Assembly: GCA_019057795.1 (NCBI GenBank)
Contig: JAHLWS010000049.1
Location: forward strand, 62,001 to 126,000
DNA from: Promethearchaeota archaeon
GTDB taxonomy: Archaea > Asgardarchaeota > Lokiarchaeia > Sigyniarchaeales > SOKP01
Reading direction: 5' to 3'
DNA length: 64,000 bases
Positions 46,475 through 56,028 of the stretch are shown one piece after another (position 1 is the stretch's first letter; each line of letters opens with the position of its first letter). The position numbers and the translations under genes were made by a program. Below the pieces are notes generated by a model. That model ran no database searches, was not told the origin of the DNA, and worked only from the letters and a program-made list of their open reading frames with translations.

Positions 46475-47569
46475 TCAATGGTCCCAAAGAGTTTGCAATA
46501 AATCTGTGAGAAAAGTTTTAATTTTTTCTAATTCCTCTCTTTTAGATTCGCCCGATAATGAGAACTTTTTCTCAAATTCTGGAGGTTCGTACTTTTCATT
46601 TAATAGAGCTTTGATAACGGCGTAAACACAGTAAGGTAATCCTATTATATTGTATCCTCCTTCTAGAATAAAAGATATTTTTCCTTTACATACTTCTTCT
46701 GCAATTTTTAATAATCTTTCAGTAAATTTATTGTATGCAATACTAGTCAATAAACAGTTTCCAATAGGATCTGCGAAATACATATCAAAGCCTGCAGCAA
46801 CAATGATAAGTTCTGGCTTGAATTCTTTAATTATTGGGTCGAGCAATTCAAGACAATAAAAAAAATCGTTATTTGTTATGCCTGCTGGCACGGGAAAATT
46901 AATGTTTTTACCAATTCCCTCGTCTATTCCAAGTTCGTCAACCATACCTAAATCGCCTCCGGTAAAATCAAATTCATGGATAGAAAAGTAAAGAATTGAA
47001 GGATCATCGTAGAAAAATTGCGCAAGACCATCTCCGAAATGATTGTCAATATCGATTATTGCAATTTTCTGACTAAATTTCAATTGCTTTCGTAGATAAA
47101 GGATAGAGTTTGCGATATTGTTGAATATGCAGAGTCCTGACGCCTTCTCTCTGAACGCGTGGTGTCCTGGAGGTCTTATTAAGGCAAATGACTGGTTAAA
47201 CCTACCATTTATTACGCCTTCAATTGCTTCTATAGCTCCACCAACAGCTTTTTTAGCTAAAGCATAAGTATCATTTGATACAAAAACCTCTTCGTCAAGA
47301 AAACCCCCTCCTATGTTAGAGATGCGCTTAATTGCCTCAATATGATATTTCGAATGGGCTAGCTCTAGAATAGATTCTGTAACAATTTTAGGATCAACCT
47401 TAATTATACGATTATTTTTAAATATATTGTTCCGTTCTAAATGGTTTAGAATAGATCTTATCCTAATGGGATGTTCAAAAGAAATAAAAGACGGTTTTGG
47501 ATATGGGGGAATGTGCATGGAAGCAAAATCATCGTCGACTATAATACCTATTGTATTTTCTGTCATCAT
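46475..47569 (-). CDS. Histone deacetylase family (AcuC/class II-like) hydrolase
   Basis: A 364-residue zinc deacetylase. The active site is clear: RPPGHHAF with the His pair, IAIIDIDNHFGDG with metal-binding Asp and His, and IVAAGFDMYFADP with the second Asp. It may act on acetyl-lysine or acetyl-polyamines; a role on histones is possible in Asgard archaea but not shown by sequence. The IS605 element borders its 3' end: the last codons TLWDH end exactly where the element's right end begins. Confidence 0.9.
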   Translation of the reverse strand: MMTENTIGIIVDDDFASMHIPPYPKPSFISFEHPIRIRSILNHLERNNIFKNNRIIKVDPKIVTESILELAHSKYHIEAIKRISNIGGGFLDEEVFVSNDTYALAKKAVGGAIEAIEGVINGRFNQSFALIRPPGHHAFREKASGLCIFNNIANSILYLRKQLKFSQKIAIIDIDNHFGDGLAQFFYDDPSILYFSIHEFDFTGGDLGMVDELGIDEGIGKNINFPVPAGITNNDFFYCLELLDPIIKEFKPELIIVAAGFDMYFADPIGNCLLTSIAYNKFTERLLKIAEEVCKGKISFILEGGYNIIGLPYCVYAVIKALLNEKYEPPEFEKKFSLSGESKREELEKIKTFLTDLLQTLWDH

Positions 47570-47672
47570 ATCAAAAATAAAAAATATTAGAATAACTAAA
47601 CTCTTATAATAATATTTGCATACTAATATTAAAAAATAATTTCAATTTACTCAAAAAGGTTAGAGAATAAAA

Positions 47673-49898
47673 ATGAATGTTATCGAAATAGTCGCTTTGT
47701 TCTTGCTTAACGCAATTCCAATTGTTATAATAGTGATACCATACTTTTTCATACGTAAAAAATTTGCTGGCAAAGTGTATTTTAGAGTAATGCTAGGAAT
47801 CATGGTTTTCTATTTGATATATTGGGTACTTCCTATGATCTTTCAATTGGGAACAGCTCCAATCGAACTAGAATTACAACCTGGCGAGGAAGGCAATCTA
47901 GGTTTGGGGATTGGTTATATAATAACTCATATCGGGTCTCTCATTGCTTTATTTGCTTATTACCCTCTCGTTACGCTACCGTTTATCTTTTTCGTGTCGC
48001 CATTTATTTCTTTTGTTTTTGTATGGAATCGACTAAGAAAAGATAAAGGCTCAAAAGAAGAAAAATTACAGGGATTGACGTATAACATTATCGATAGTCC
48101 GTACAAACAAATTAGAAATGATTTATTTAAAAACGATTGGTCGAGAGAAAAAGATATTTTAAAGTTGCTTGTCGTACTTTTACCAATTTCGCTGTATTTA
48201 CTACAAGTTTTACTCAAAATTACAGGCTTGAAATCTGTGTCAATTACAACTGGAGAAACTGCTTTAGGTTGGTTCATAGAAATCTTATTTGTATACCTTG
48301 CAGTATTTATATTTAGTTTAGAACTCCTTTTTAGCTCTAAAATTGCATTGCGAGGAAGATATTTCGGAGAGAATATCAGACAACAGACCTACAAAAGCTT
48401 ATACACCGTTGGAGCGCCAATATCCATTTTATCTATTATTTTATTCATTGTTGAGGATATCAATTCTTTTGGAATAATCATATATTTTTTTGCTTATTTC
48501 ATCATGGCTTCATTTATCTTTATCTTGTTTCTTAAAATCTTCGAACCCATTTCTTTACTGATCTTCATCAAAATAATTGACTGGTGGAAAAATAGAAAGG
48601 AAAAAAGAAAGAAGATGAGCTTTACGAATTTGTACTACGGAATTGTATTTAGCTTCCTGGCGTATTTTGTATTTTTTGTCTTAAACTATCTTGTTTTTGG
48701 CTCTTTATATGCCCTTATCTTTCAAGATCCTACAAGCATAATTGACTCTGCTAATTTCGCAACAAGCGGGTCGGTCTATTTATACCAAAGTCTAGGATTT
48801 GACCTTATGAATCTTTTCAATTTCATAGCATTAGTCGCAGTTTCATTAGTTATTGCCTCAATCTTCTTAAACCTCAGCTTGAAATATATGAACAGCATGT
48901 TTCTGGGTTTTGTAACGTTTATACCTATTTTAATCGCTCTATCTGTGCTATTTATATTTCTAGGAGGTAATGGAATAATAAATTTCGCACCAGATATGTA
49001 TTGGATAACGGGACAGTCAAGTTTTACAACTATTTTTGGCTTTAACTTCTACACTTTAAGAACTGCTGGATTTAATGCGGATTTAATTGGAATATTATCT
49101 ATACTCGCGATTCCTTACCAAACTACTCAATATATCTTCAATATTATTTTCTGGAGCCTAATAGTTTTTTACATGCAAAAAAGTTTTAGAGCAAAAAATA
49201 TTAGTATTGACGAACGCCATTTAGAGAAAGTAATTTTCTCTACTATAACTGAATTCCTATCATACGACGAATATATGAAAGGGAAAGCGCGATATTTAAT
49301 TATAAAGAGAGAAGATGTTGATTTAGATATTTTGAGTGACGAACGAGAGGAAATAAAATCCATTTTGGCTTCTTTAGAGACTGGAAAAATTCTGGATGAA
49401 ATTAAACCTACAGATGAAAAAGAGATACAAAGATTTTACTTTACTCTTAAATACCTATATAACAACAACCTAATTGATGTATTAAAACAAGAATTTAGTT
49501 ATATTTTTGAAAAAGTAGTAAAACAAGGACTATACATTATTTACGACGACGGCCGAGGTATTTTCGATTATAACTTCGCCGAAGAATACAATCAAGACCC
49601 AGGTATAGTTTCTGGTATGTTTTCGGCAATCACATCTTTTATTAAAGAAACCACCAAATCACAAGAACTACTAAAAACAATAGATCATGGCGACATAACT
49701 ATCCTTCTCGAATATGGTAAGCGAATATTTGGGGCGTTATTTATTAAGGGAAAGCAAGCTTCTGAAGTGCGGTCAAATCTAAGAGAATTCGTCAATCAAT
49801 TTGAAGCTAAGTACGCTGATGCTCTAGCAGACTGGAGCGGAGCCTTAATATATTTCAAAGACGATCACAAACTAGTCGAGAACATATTTAAAGAATAG
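47673..49898 (+). CDS. Large polytopic membrane protein with cytosolic C-terminal domain
   Basis: A 741-residue protein. The first ~510 residues hold about 12 hydrophobic helices (the first near 5-27, others around 145-170, 180-205, 310-335, 400-440). The last ~230 residues are soluble and contain LSYDEYMKGKARYLIIK and a segment (SGMFSAITSFIKETTKS... DITILLEYGKR) that reads like a roadblock/longin-type domain. No family recognised. The form resembles a receptor or transporter with a regulatory domain that could bind GTPases; this is inferred. Confidence 0.6.
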   Translation: MNVIEIVALFLLNAIPIVIIVIPYFFIRKKFAGKVYFRVMLGIMVFYLIYWVLPMIFQLGTAPIELELQPGEEGNLGLGIGYIITHIGSLIALFAYYPLVTLPFIFFVSPFISFVFVWNRLRKDKGSKEEKLQGLTYNIIDSPYKQIRNDLFKNDWSREKDILKLLVVLLPISLYLLQVLLKITGLKSVSITTGETALGWFIEILFVYLAVFIFSLELLFSSKIALRGRYFGENIRQQTYKSLYTVGAPISILSIILFIVEDINSFGIIIYFFAYFIMASFIFILFLKIFEPISLLIFIKIIDWWKNRKEKRKKMSFTNLYYGIVFSFLAYFVFFVLNYLVFGSLYALIFQDPTSIIDSANFATSGSVYLYQSLGFDLMNLFNFIALVAVSLVIASIFLNLSLKYMNSMFLGFVTFIPILIALSVLFIFLGGNGIINFAPDMYWITGQSSFTTIFGFNFYTLRTAGFNADLIGILSILAIPYQTTQYIFNIIFWSLIVFYMQKSFRAKNISIDERHLEKVIFSTITEFLSYDEYMKGKARYLIIKREDVDLDILSDEREEIKSILASLETGKILDEIKPTDEKEIQRFYFTLKYLYNNNLIDVLKQEFSYIFEKVVKQGLYIIYDDGRGIFDYNFAEEYNQDPGIVSGMFSAITSFIKETTKSQELLKTIDHGDITILLEYGKRIFGALFIKGKQASEVRSNLREFVNQFEAKYADALADWSGALIYFKDDHKLVENIFKE

Positions 49899-49941
49899 TA
49901 AAATAAAATAAAAAATTAAATTTCAATTTTTTCTCATTTAT

Positions 49942-50751
49942 TTATTCCGGAATAGTAGCGACAGCCCTAACCCAACCAGCACTCGCTCTAGCTATTTTAA
50001 CTGGAAAACAATAAATTGTGGCTCCAACAGGAGGAACTTTATCTAAATTCATCATTTTTTCCATTTGAAAATAGCCTAATTCTATTCCCGCGAAATGACC
50101 TTCCCAAATAATTGATGTATCAGGCTTTTTCTCTCTTATTGATTTTTTCCATTTTTTTGCAGTTAGAGTAAATGGAGCGTCCCAAGACCAAGCATCGATT
50201 CCAACCACATGAACGCCTTGACGAATAATGTGTAGCGTTGCTTCCTTACCAACTCCAACGCCATGATTTATGTATTCTTTTGTACCATAGTGCTTGGGAG
50301 CATTCGTATGAACGCATAGAATATCACCTTCTTTTAAATTATGGTTTATATCTTCTAATTTTTTATCTATATTTTCGGGCATCATTATGTATCCTTCTTC
50401 GTAATCCGTACAATCTAAGACAATTAACGGGCCAATACCCCATTCTAATGGAAAATCGTCAATTGTCATAGCCTTTTTTTCCCCAATTTCTTTGTCTTGA
50501 ACGGGAGCAAAATGCCAAGGAGCATCCATATGAGTCCCTGAATGCGTGCCCAATGTAATTGATTCTACAGCCCAACCCTTTCCAACAGGTAAGTGCTCTG
50601 GTTTTAATCTTGAAAAAAGAAACCCCATTTGCTCCACACCCGCATCATGGTCTGAATATACAATGCGGGGCTGTGTTAACGGCGGATCAAATAACGCCTC
50701 TTCGGGATTAATTATTGGAATTGACAAGTCTATAAATTTCATTCTTAACAC
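49942..50751 (-). CDS. Cyclase family protein (kynurenine-formamidase-like)
   Basis: A 269-residue metal-dependent hydrolase. The family signature HSGTHMDAPWHF (metal-binding histidines and aspartate) is present, followed by VHTNAPKHYG and IIWEGHFAGIE. Members act on formylkynurenine, cyclic amides or other acyl compounds. The start is chosen at ATG 50751 (MLRMKFIDLS); a start at the next ATG is equally possible. Substrate unknown. Confidence 0.87.
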   Translation of the reverse strand: MLRMKFIDLSIPIINPEEALFDPPLTQPRIVYSDHDAGVEQMGFLFSRLKPEHLPVGKGWAVESITLGTHSGTHMDAPWHFAPVQDKEIGEKKAMTIDDFPLEWGIGPLIVLDCTDYEEGYIMMPENIDKKLEDINHNLKEGDILCVHTNAPKHYGTKEYINHGVGVGKEATLHIIRQGVHVVGIDAWSWDAPFTLTAKKWKKSIREKKPDTSIIWEGHFAGIELGYFQMEKMMNLDKVPPVGATIYCFPVKIARASAGWVRAVATIPE

Positions 50752-50902
50752 AATACATTTTTTAGCTTTTATTTTGATTTTATGATTTAAAATTAATTAA
50801 TTTAAAGTATTTTTAGAACTACTTTTAGTTAAAATTCTATACTATAATCTACAATCTATAAGTTTTAATAATAATAATAAAAAAAAGATTTCACTTGATT
50901 TC

Positions 50903-51790
50903 CTAATTATTTACTTTATTAGCGTTTTTAGCAATTGCATCTACAATTTGAGGCCAAGCTTCAGGCGGTAAACTATGTCCCATGCCCTTAATGATTATCA
51001 ATTCCGCTCCAGGGATATTTTCTGCTGTTTCTTTACCACCTTCAACTGGAACTAAAGGATCATCGCCTCCATGAATTACAAGTGTAGGAACTTTTATTGA
51101 TCCAAGTTTTGGTTTACGGTTTCCATTAGCTAATATTGCAACTAGTTGTCGCGCCATTCCTTGTGGATAAAATGAACGGTCATATGTGGCTGCTGCAAGT
51201 TCATGTGCTTTATCTTCATGATAGGGAAAGCCAGATCCATAAAGAATACGCCGACGTTTCACTGATTCCTCAATATAAGCTTCACGCTCTGTGGGCGCAG
51301 GTGCTAATAATACTTGCATAGCTTCTGGCTTAGGTTGAGGAAGATTTGGATTTCCTGTTGTACTCATTATTGAAGTTAGGCTCAGAACGCGGGTTGGATG
51401 GCGGAATGCAATTGTCTGAACTATCATTCCTCCCATCGATGCACCGCAAATATGAGCTTTCTCTATGTTAAGGGCATCTAAAAGACCAACTGCATCATCA
51501 GACATATCTTCTATAGTATAAGGCGGTGATATCGTTTCTCCTCGCTGGAATGCCATAATTTCATTCATAATATTTGGTACACCAGCTTCTTCAAATTTAG
51601 TAGATAAACCTACATCTCGATTATCGAATCTAATTACATAAAATCCCTTATCTACTAGCATCATACATAACTCCTCAAGATAAGCAATCATCTGAGCGCC
51701 TAACCCCATTACCAAAAGTAAAGGTTTTGATGATGGATCTCCAAATGTATCATACTCTATTTCAATATTGTTAGCTTTCGCTTTAGGCAT
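50903..51790 (-). CDS. Alpha/beta hydrolase
   Basis: A 295-residue alpha/beta-fold hydrolase. The oxyanion strand is LLLVMGLGAQM, the nucleophile elbow GASMGGM, the acid in IHGGDDPLVP and the histidine in GMGHSLPPE. It resembles esterases or lactone hydrolases. Its codon use is slightly more GC-rich than neighbours, so it may be acquired. It forms a catabolic group with the cyclase and the amidohydrolase nearby, though each has its own gap. Confidence 0.87.
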   Translation of the reverse strand: MPKAKANNIEIEYDTFGDPSSKPLLLVMGLGAQMIAYLEELCMMLVDKGFYVIRFDNRDVGLSTKFEEAGVPNIMNEIMAFQRGETISPPYTIEDMSDDAVGLLDALNIEKAHICGASMGGMIVQTIAFRHPTRVLSLTSIMSTTGNPNLPQPKPEAMQVLLAPAPTEREAYIEESVKRRRILYGSGFPYHEDKAHELAAATYDRSFYPQGMARQLVAILANGNRKPKLGSIKVPTLVIHGGDDPLVPVEGGKETAENIPGAELIIIKGMGHSLPPEAWPQIVDAIAKNANKVNN

Positions 51791-52101
51791 TATTAAAAAC
51801 TTAATTGTTTTATTTCTGTTTCTATTAAATTATTCTTAATAGATCCTTATTGCTTTTATAATTAACTACCCATTCTGTATAAAGGAACTAAGTAGCGATA
51901 TGGTTTTCTGTTTAAGATACGGGAAAAATATAAATAAATAAAACTCAAAATCTTTAAAATTCTTTCTTTCGAATTCATTTTACAATCGCTTTAGTGAAGA
52001 TATAATTTTAACTTTAAATGGGCAATCAACGGAATTGATATTGTTACAAAGTTGTAAATGCCTCTGAAATTAAAGAAGACTAAACGAGGTTTAGTCTTTT
52101 T
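51791..52101. other. Intergenic region with a repeat copy and a hairpin
   Basis: About 310 bases between minus-strand genes. It contains the hydrolase promoter, the short repeat copy at 52011-52045 and a terminator-like hairpin at 52078-52103. I see no other reading frame. Confidence 0.5.
52011..52045 (+). repeat. Repeat copy A (partial) of the small-protein cassette
   Basis: AAATGGGCAATCAACGGAATTGATAT, at 52016-52041, is nearly the same as 53942-53967 and 58727-58752. Only the first ~30 bases of the longer repeat are present; after GATATTGTTA the sequence differs. It would encode WAINGIDIV in the intact copy. A truncated relic. Confidence 0.6.
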
Positions 52102-52103
52102 CT
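52078..52103 (+). terminator. Hairpin with T-tract
   Basis: GACTAAAC-GAG-GTTTAGTC (52078-52096) is a perfect 8-bp stem with 3-base loop, followed by TTTTTCT. On the plus strand this looks like an intrinsic-type terminator. No plus-strand gene precedes it except the repeat relic, so it may have ended the cassette's transcript. Confidence 0.45.
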
Positions 52104-52965
52104 ATTCAATATTTAACAATCTTTGAGCATTTAATCCCATAATTTTATCAATTTCATCCTTAGTTAGAAAATTAGCAGTTTTAAAATAATTTGCAGCAAT
52201 TTCAATCATTTCTGGGATAAACCCATCCGATCCAAATAATATTTTATCCAATCCAATAAGTTCTTTAGCATATAGCAGAAAGTCCTTTAAACGATTTGGC
52301 ATCATATAGGTCATATTGCTAATATCTAAATATATATTGGGATATTGAACCGCTAAGGCAAGAGCATTATCAACCCAAGGATATCCCATATGCGCTATGA
52401 TAATTTTAGCATCCGAAAATGAATTAATATACTCATCAATAACAATAGGATTAGAAAAAGTTAATACGCTTTTCTGAGTTCCAGGTGGAGGATAACCCGT
52501 ATGGAATAGGACAGGTAATTTATGTTCATGCGCCATTTCTAAAACAGGATATAAGATTTTGTCATTCAATTTCTTTTTCCTAAAAGATACCATTATTTTA
52601 AATCCTTTATAATTGTCCTCTAAAATTGCCTTTTCTATAATGTCTTTTATACTTTTACTATCATCCAGCCTTTCCGGTGGATTGAAGAAAGGGATTATGA
52701 TATCAGGTGCGTTCCTTGCCCACTCCCTTACAACCACATTTTCCTTTTCACTTACTGGGAGCATAACTGCCTTATCTATTTTTACTCTTTCTAAATGATA
52801 TAATGTTTTCTCTATGATATCATCTGTGTTGATAGTATTAATCCCTTCCAGCATTTTAAGAACTCTTTTGTAGAACCCGTAGCCGCTAAACTTTTGATTA
52901 TATAACTTAAATGCCTGAAATGCGTTAACATTAAGAAAAATATGACAGTGGAAATCTATCCTCAA
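52102..52965 (-). CDS. Amidohydrolase (TIM-barrel metal hydrolase)
   Basis: A 287-residue member of the amidohydrolase_2 type. It begins RIDFHCHIF, the HxH metal motif, then LFHTGYPPPG, IIAHMGYPW and LFGSDGFIP with the metal aspartate at the end. These enzymes include decarboxylases and lactonases acting on aromatic or keto acids. Substrate unknown. The protein ends LNAQRLLNIE, as is usual for the family. Confidence 0.88.
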   Translation of the reverse strand: MRIDFHCHIFLNVNAFQAFKLYNQKFSGYGFYKRVLKMLEGINTINTDDIIEKTLYHLERVKIDKAVMLPVSEKENVVVREWARNAPDIIIPFFNPPERLDDSKSIKDIIEKAILEDNYKGFKIMVSFRKKKLNDKILYPVLEMAHEHKLPVLFHTGYPPPGTQKSVLTFSNPIVIDEYINSFSDAKIIIAHMGYPWVDNALALAVQYPNIYLDISNMTYMMPNRLKDFLLYAKELIGLDKILFGSDGFIPEMIEIAANYFKTANFLTKDEIDKIMGLNAQRLLNIE

Positions 52966-53015
52966 GTTAAATCAACTTTATTATACATTATTATAGAAAT
53001 AATAACAATATAGAT

Positions 53016-53216
53016 TTGAAAAATCTTAGCAATATTATCAATATTATATTTAACCGCTTAAAAAATAGTTATAGAAATAAAGGAAGGCATGTAGTAAACC
53101 CTACCATGATCTCCCCTCCAATCAGCATAATAGGCGGTAATTTGGATAAAATTGGATTTAGGGAAAGTAAGAATAATCCAAATCTATTTTACAAGCAGAT
53201 AAATGATAGTGAATAA
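53016..53216 (+). pseudogene. Small ORF with GRHVVNPT motif, probable cassette relic
   Basis: A 66-residue frame from TTG 53016, with no clear ribosome site. The middle NKGRHVVNPT resembles RGRKVVNPT in the frame at 58378. The rest shows no recognised fold. It is followed ~720 bases later by a repeat copy of the second cassette gene, as in the 58-kb region, where the two parts are adjacent. Probably a decayed copy. Confidence 0.3.
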
Positions 53217-53322
53217 AAAAGAGTAATGTTTGCTGATTTAAGAGGTACTTATATTATATAGAAAAAATAGAATTAAAGAATAAAATGAATAAAAAGAAAA
53301 AATAAATTTAATTATTTTTGAT

Positions 53323-53658
53323 CTATAATTCAGGCATTTTAAGTCCTACAAGTGGTAATGCCTCTACTCCTGACAAGTAAAATTCCATTTCAATTTTATA
53401 TCCCTCAATTTCAGAGTAAATGAGTATTTGCTTGTAAGCTAGATCCATGAATTCCTTTAATTTCCCTTCTTTTATTTCAGAAATCGTAAAGGATTTCATT
53501 CCTTCTGTTGTTGTTCTTACGCCTACGCGTACAATAACTTTTGATATACTTTTATCCGGAGGAAATTGTTTCAAGACTTCAAGATATTTTTTCCCTACTT
53601 CAGCGGCTTTACTTGTTGGAAACCAAGATGTAGATACAACCATAACCATAATTCTCAC
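53323..53658 (-). CDS. Small alpha/beta protein, GYD-like fold
   Basis: A 111-residue protein: strand-helix-strand pattern (RIMVMVVSTSWFP, then AAEVGKKYLEVLKQF, then VIVRVGVRTT) and a second similar half. The motif SWFPTSKAAEVGKKYLEVLK resembles small ferredoxin-like barrel proteins such as the GYD family, but the GPYDF signature is missing. Function unknown. Confidence 0.6.
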   Translation of the reverse strand: MRIMVMVVSTSWFPTSKAAEVGKKYLEVLKQFPPDKSISKVIVRVGVRTTTEGMKSFTISEIKEGKLKEFMDLAYKQILIYSEIEGYKIEMEFYLSGVEALPLVGLKMPEL

Positions 53659-54149
53659 CTTTGGGTAATTTTAATTTGATTGATAATTAGATTTTGTATT
53701 AATAATTAAACTTGATAATAATTTAAATCTTACTATTTTGTCAAATTATTCAGTTCAAAAAGAAGTAAAAAAGAATCTGAACCTCTAAAAAATTATATAG
53801 CGCCTCTACATCCTTTACAGTTAGTTCAAAATGTACTAATCTTGGCATTCATTACACAATATAAATTGTTAAGTTATGGTTCTCCAGTTAATTTAAAAAA
53901 CTTTTCATTATAAGTAATTTTAAAAAATTTTATAACAACTTAAATGGGCAATCAACGGAATTGATATAGTCGGGTGTGGACTCTCTCAAAATATCAGTAA
54001 AAAATTAAAAGAAAAATAGAAAGAAAAACTAAACCATAGAAAAAATGCAGAATATTTATTAAAAAACTTTGAACCGAAGCGCTAACAGGACTTAACATTG
54101 AGAGTTTTTTTCACGAGATCGCACACAATTTAATGTAATGAAAAATTGA
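53659..54149. other. Intergenic region with a repeat copy
   Basis: About 490 bases. The only feature I see is repeat copy B (53937-54030), which lacks the first part of its gene. The rest is AT-rich with no reading frame of note. Confidence 0.45.
53937..54030 (+). repeat. Repeat copy B (3' part of the small-protein gene)
   Basis: About 94 bases from ACTTAAATGGG to the stop region match 58722-58812 with few differences, including the C-terminal coding for WAINGIDIVGCGLSQNISKK and the stop. The upstream half of the gene is missing, so this is a truncated copy, about 4.8 kb from the intact one. Confidence 0.65.
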
Positions 54150-55679
54150 TTATTTTCTCCCCAATTTTTTTGCTGATTCTGTGATCGCGATTCCTCCTAA
54201 TGAAGTACAACGTAATTGAGAGGGTAACATCTTACCGCTCTCAAACGATGCTTGGATTGAATCATCAAGATTTATTGGATTATTATAACCACCTATAATA
54301 AGATCAGCACAAATAAACGCATTTGACGCTGCCACTGCATTTCTAGTATGACAAGGGATTTCACAGAATCCCGCAACAAGATCGCATACAGATCCCATTG
54401 TGTTTTGCAATGCAATCGCTGCCGCTTCTGTGGCTGCTGTAGGACTACCATTAGCAGCTTCGATCACTGATGCCGCTGCCATTGCTCCAGCCATTCCTAT
54501 CTCAACTTGACATCCCGCTATTTCAGCAGCAAAAGTTGAATTCATGCCGTTTATTAAACCAATCACTCCTGCTGCAAGTGCACATTTAATAATCTTATTC
54601 ATATTAATATTACAATCGTAATGGAGTGTATAAAGAACAGAAGCAATAACACCACAAGAAGCGCCTGTAGGGGCCGCACAGATCAGCCCCCCTGAAGAAG
54701 CTGTATCCATAGCTGCCATAGCCCTATAAGCACTTCTTAAATTAATTCCAGAACTGAAAAGCAGATTCTCTTTTTTTTGGATATTACTTGCAGAATGCTC
54801 CAATAATTTCATACGCGAATTTTTCTTTTCCAAACCCTTTTCAATAGAAGAAAACATTACTAAAATCCTTTTTTCCATTTCTTCTAAAATGGATTTTTCA
54901 TCTACGTTCAATAAATCTGATTCGTACATAAGCCCAAGCTCTCCGAGAGAATACTTATTCTCAACTGCAAGCTTTAGCATCTCAAAGCTATTTTTAAACA
55001 ACGGAGTCCCATGAATCGGAAAAAGTATAGGTTGAGTAGTCCAGATATTAGAAATATAATCTAGAGATTTTAATTTATTAACAAATTCATCTTTAAACTT
55101 ATTTGGATTCTTTAGTTGAATAAAAGAATACCTCTCATCATCTTGGATATGTATTTTTTCTGGAGAATTAGAAAATGATTGAATTAAATTCAGTAGTTCT
55201 TCCTTGGAATTCGTAAGAAATTCGATTAATATATTATAATTACTTCCTTTAAGCTTAACTTTCCACCTATTAATCTTTTCTATCAGAATCATGCCTCCTC
55301 CTATGGATTTCGCTACTATTGTTAATTTCTTAGCAGGAATATTAATTGACATATAGTTTGGATGATCTGCTTCAGGAATATCTTTAGAATCGAAGATACT
55401 TCTAATTCCTTCTTCACTGGCTACATTTTTAGAATTAAAAAAGTCAGGATCATCAACAGCTAAATTAAGTATCCCTGATAAGAACGCAACATCTCCATTT
55501 TGAGATTTATATGTCTTATCAAAAGAACCCTTTGAATCAAATGTAATATGAATTTCCTTTATTTCGTTCTCACATAATATACGGGTCAACCGACCAATAC
55601 TATAGGAAGCAGCGGTATGAGAACTACTAGGCCCACGCAGAATTGGCCCTAATACATCGTTTAATATACTTATCTTCAT
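54150..55679 (-). CDS. sdaA: L-serine dehydratase, iron-sulfur type (fused beta-alpha)
   Basis: A 509-residue single-chain L-serine ammonia-lyase. The beta-type N-terminal part starts VLGPILRGPSSSHTAASYSIGR, and the alpha part has SGGLICAAPTGASCGVIASV and the cysteines of the 4Fe-4S site in GSVCDLVAGFCEIPCHTRN. It converts serine to pyruvate and ammonia. A short helical linker (about 265-310) separates the parts. Both parts are full size. Confidence 0.93.
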   Translation of the reverse strand: MKISILNDVLGPILRGPSSSHTAASYSIGRLTRILCENEIKEIHITFDSKGSFDKTYKSQNGDVAFLSGILNLAVDDPDFFNSKNVASEEGIRSIFDSKDIPEADHPNYMSINIPAKKLTIVAKSIGGGMILIEKINRWKVKLKGSNYNILIEFLTNSKEELLNLIQSFSNSPEKIHIQDDERYSFIQLKNPNKFKDEFVNKLKSLDYISNIWTTQPILFPIHGTPLFKNSFEMLKLAVENKYSLGELGLMYESDLLNVDEKSILEEMEKRILVMFSSIEKGLEKKNSRMKLLEHSASNIQKKENLLFSSGINLRSAYRAMAAMDTASSGGLICAAPTGASCGVIASVLYTLHYDCNINMNKIIKCALAAGVIGLINGMNSTFAAEIAGCQVEIGMAGAMAAASVIEAANGSPTAATEAAAIALQNTMGSVCDLVAGFCEIPCHTRNAVAASNAFICADLIIGGYNNPINLDDSIQASFESGKMLPSQLRCTSLGGIAITESAKKLGRK

Positions 55680-56028
55680 AAATCTTACTCCTTCCGTGTT
55701 TTATAAATAAATTGTGATCGTCTGAAAATCACAGATTAAAGAAAAAAATGGAACAACTAAAAAAAAGAGGTAGAACTTAAAAACGAATAGATTATTAAAA
55801 TTATAAAAATTTTTCAAACTGATCTTAACAGTTCTGAGGCCTTAAGAAACAACTTACAGAGTTTTATTGCAATTCACAGCCGCTTAACCAAAGACACATG
55901 GGGGTAAAATAATGTGAAGGATTCTCAAACGATTGCAGCAGGGCAGATAGATGAAATAGGAGGATACAACGACTTTAGCAGATTGACATCAATCGTGCTA
56001 GGGGGATATCGTGAATTGTATAGAACAA
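55680..56028. other. Intergenic region upstream of serine dehydratase
   Basis: About 350 bases. The half near 55700-55830 is AT-rich. From about 55860 the DNA becomes GC-richer (patches such as GGATTCTCAAACGATTGCAGC), which matches the composition of the corrinoid genes that follow, so the foreign segment seems to begin near here. No gene is visible. Confidence 0.45.

Noticed and set aside
50903..51790. Recent horizontal transfer of the alpha/beta hydrolase
   Set aside because: Composition differs only slightly from neighbours; not enough without a phylogeny.
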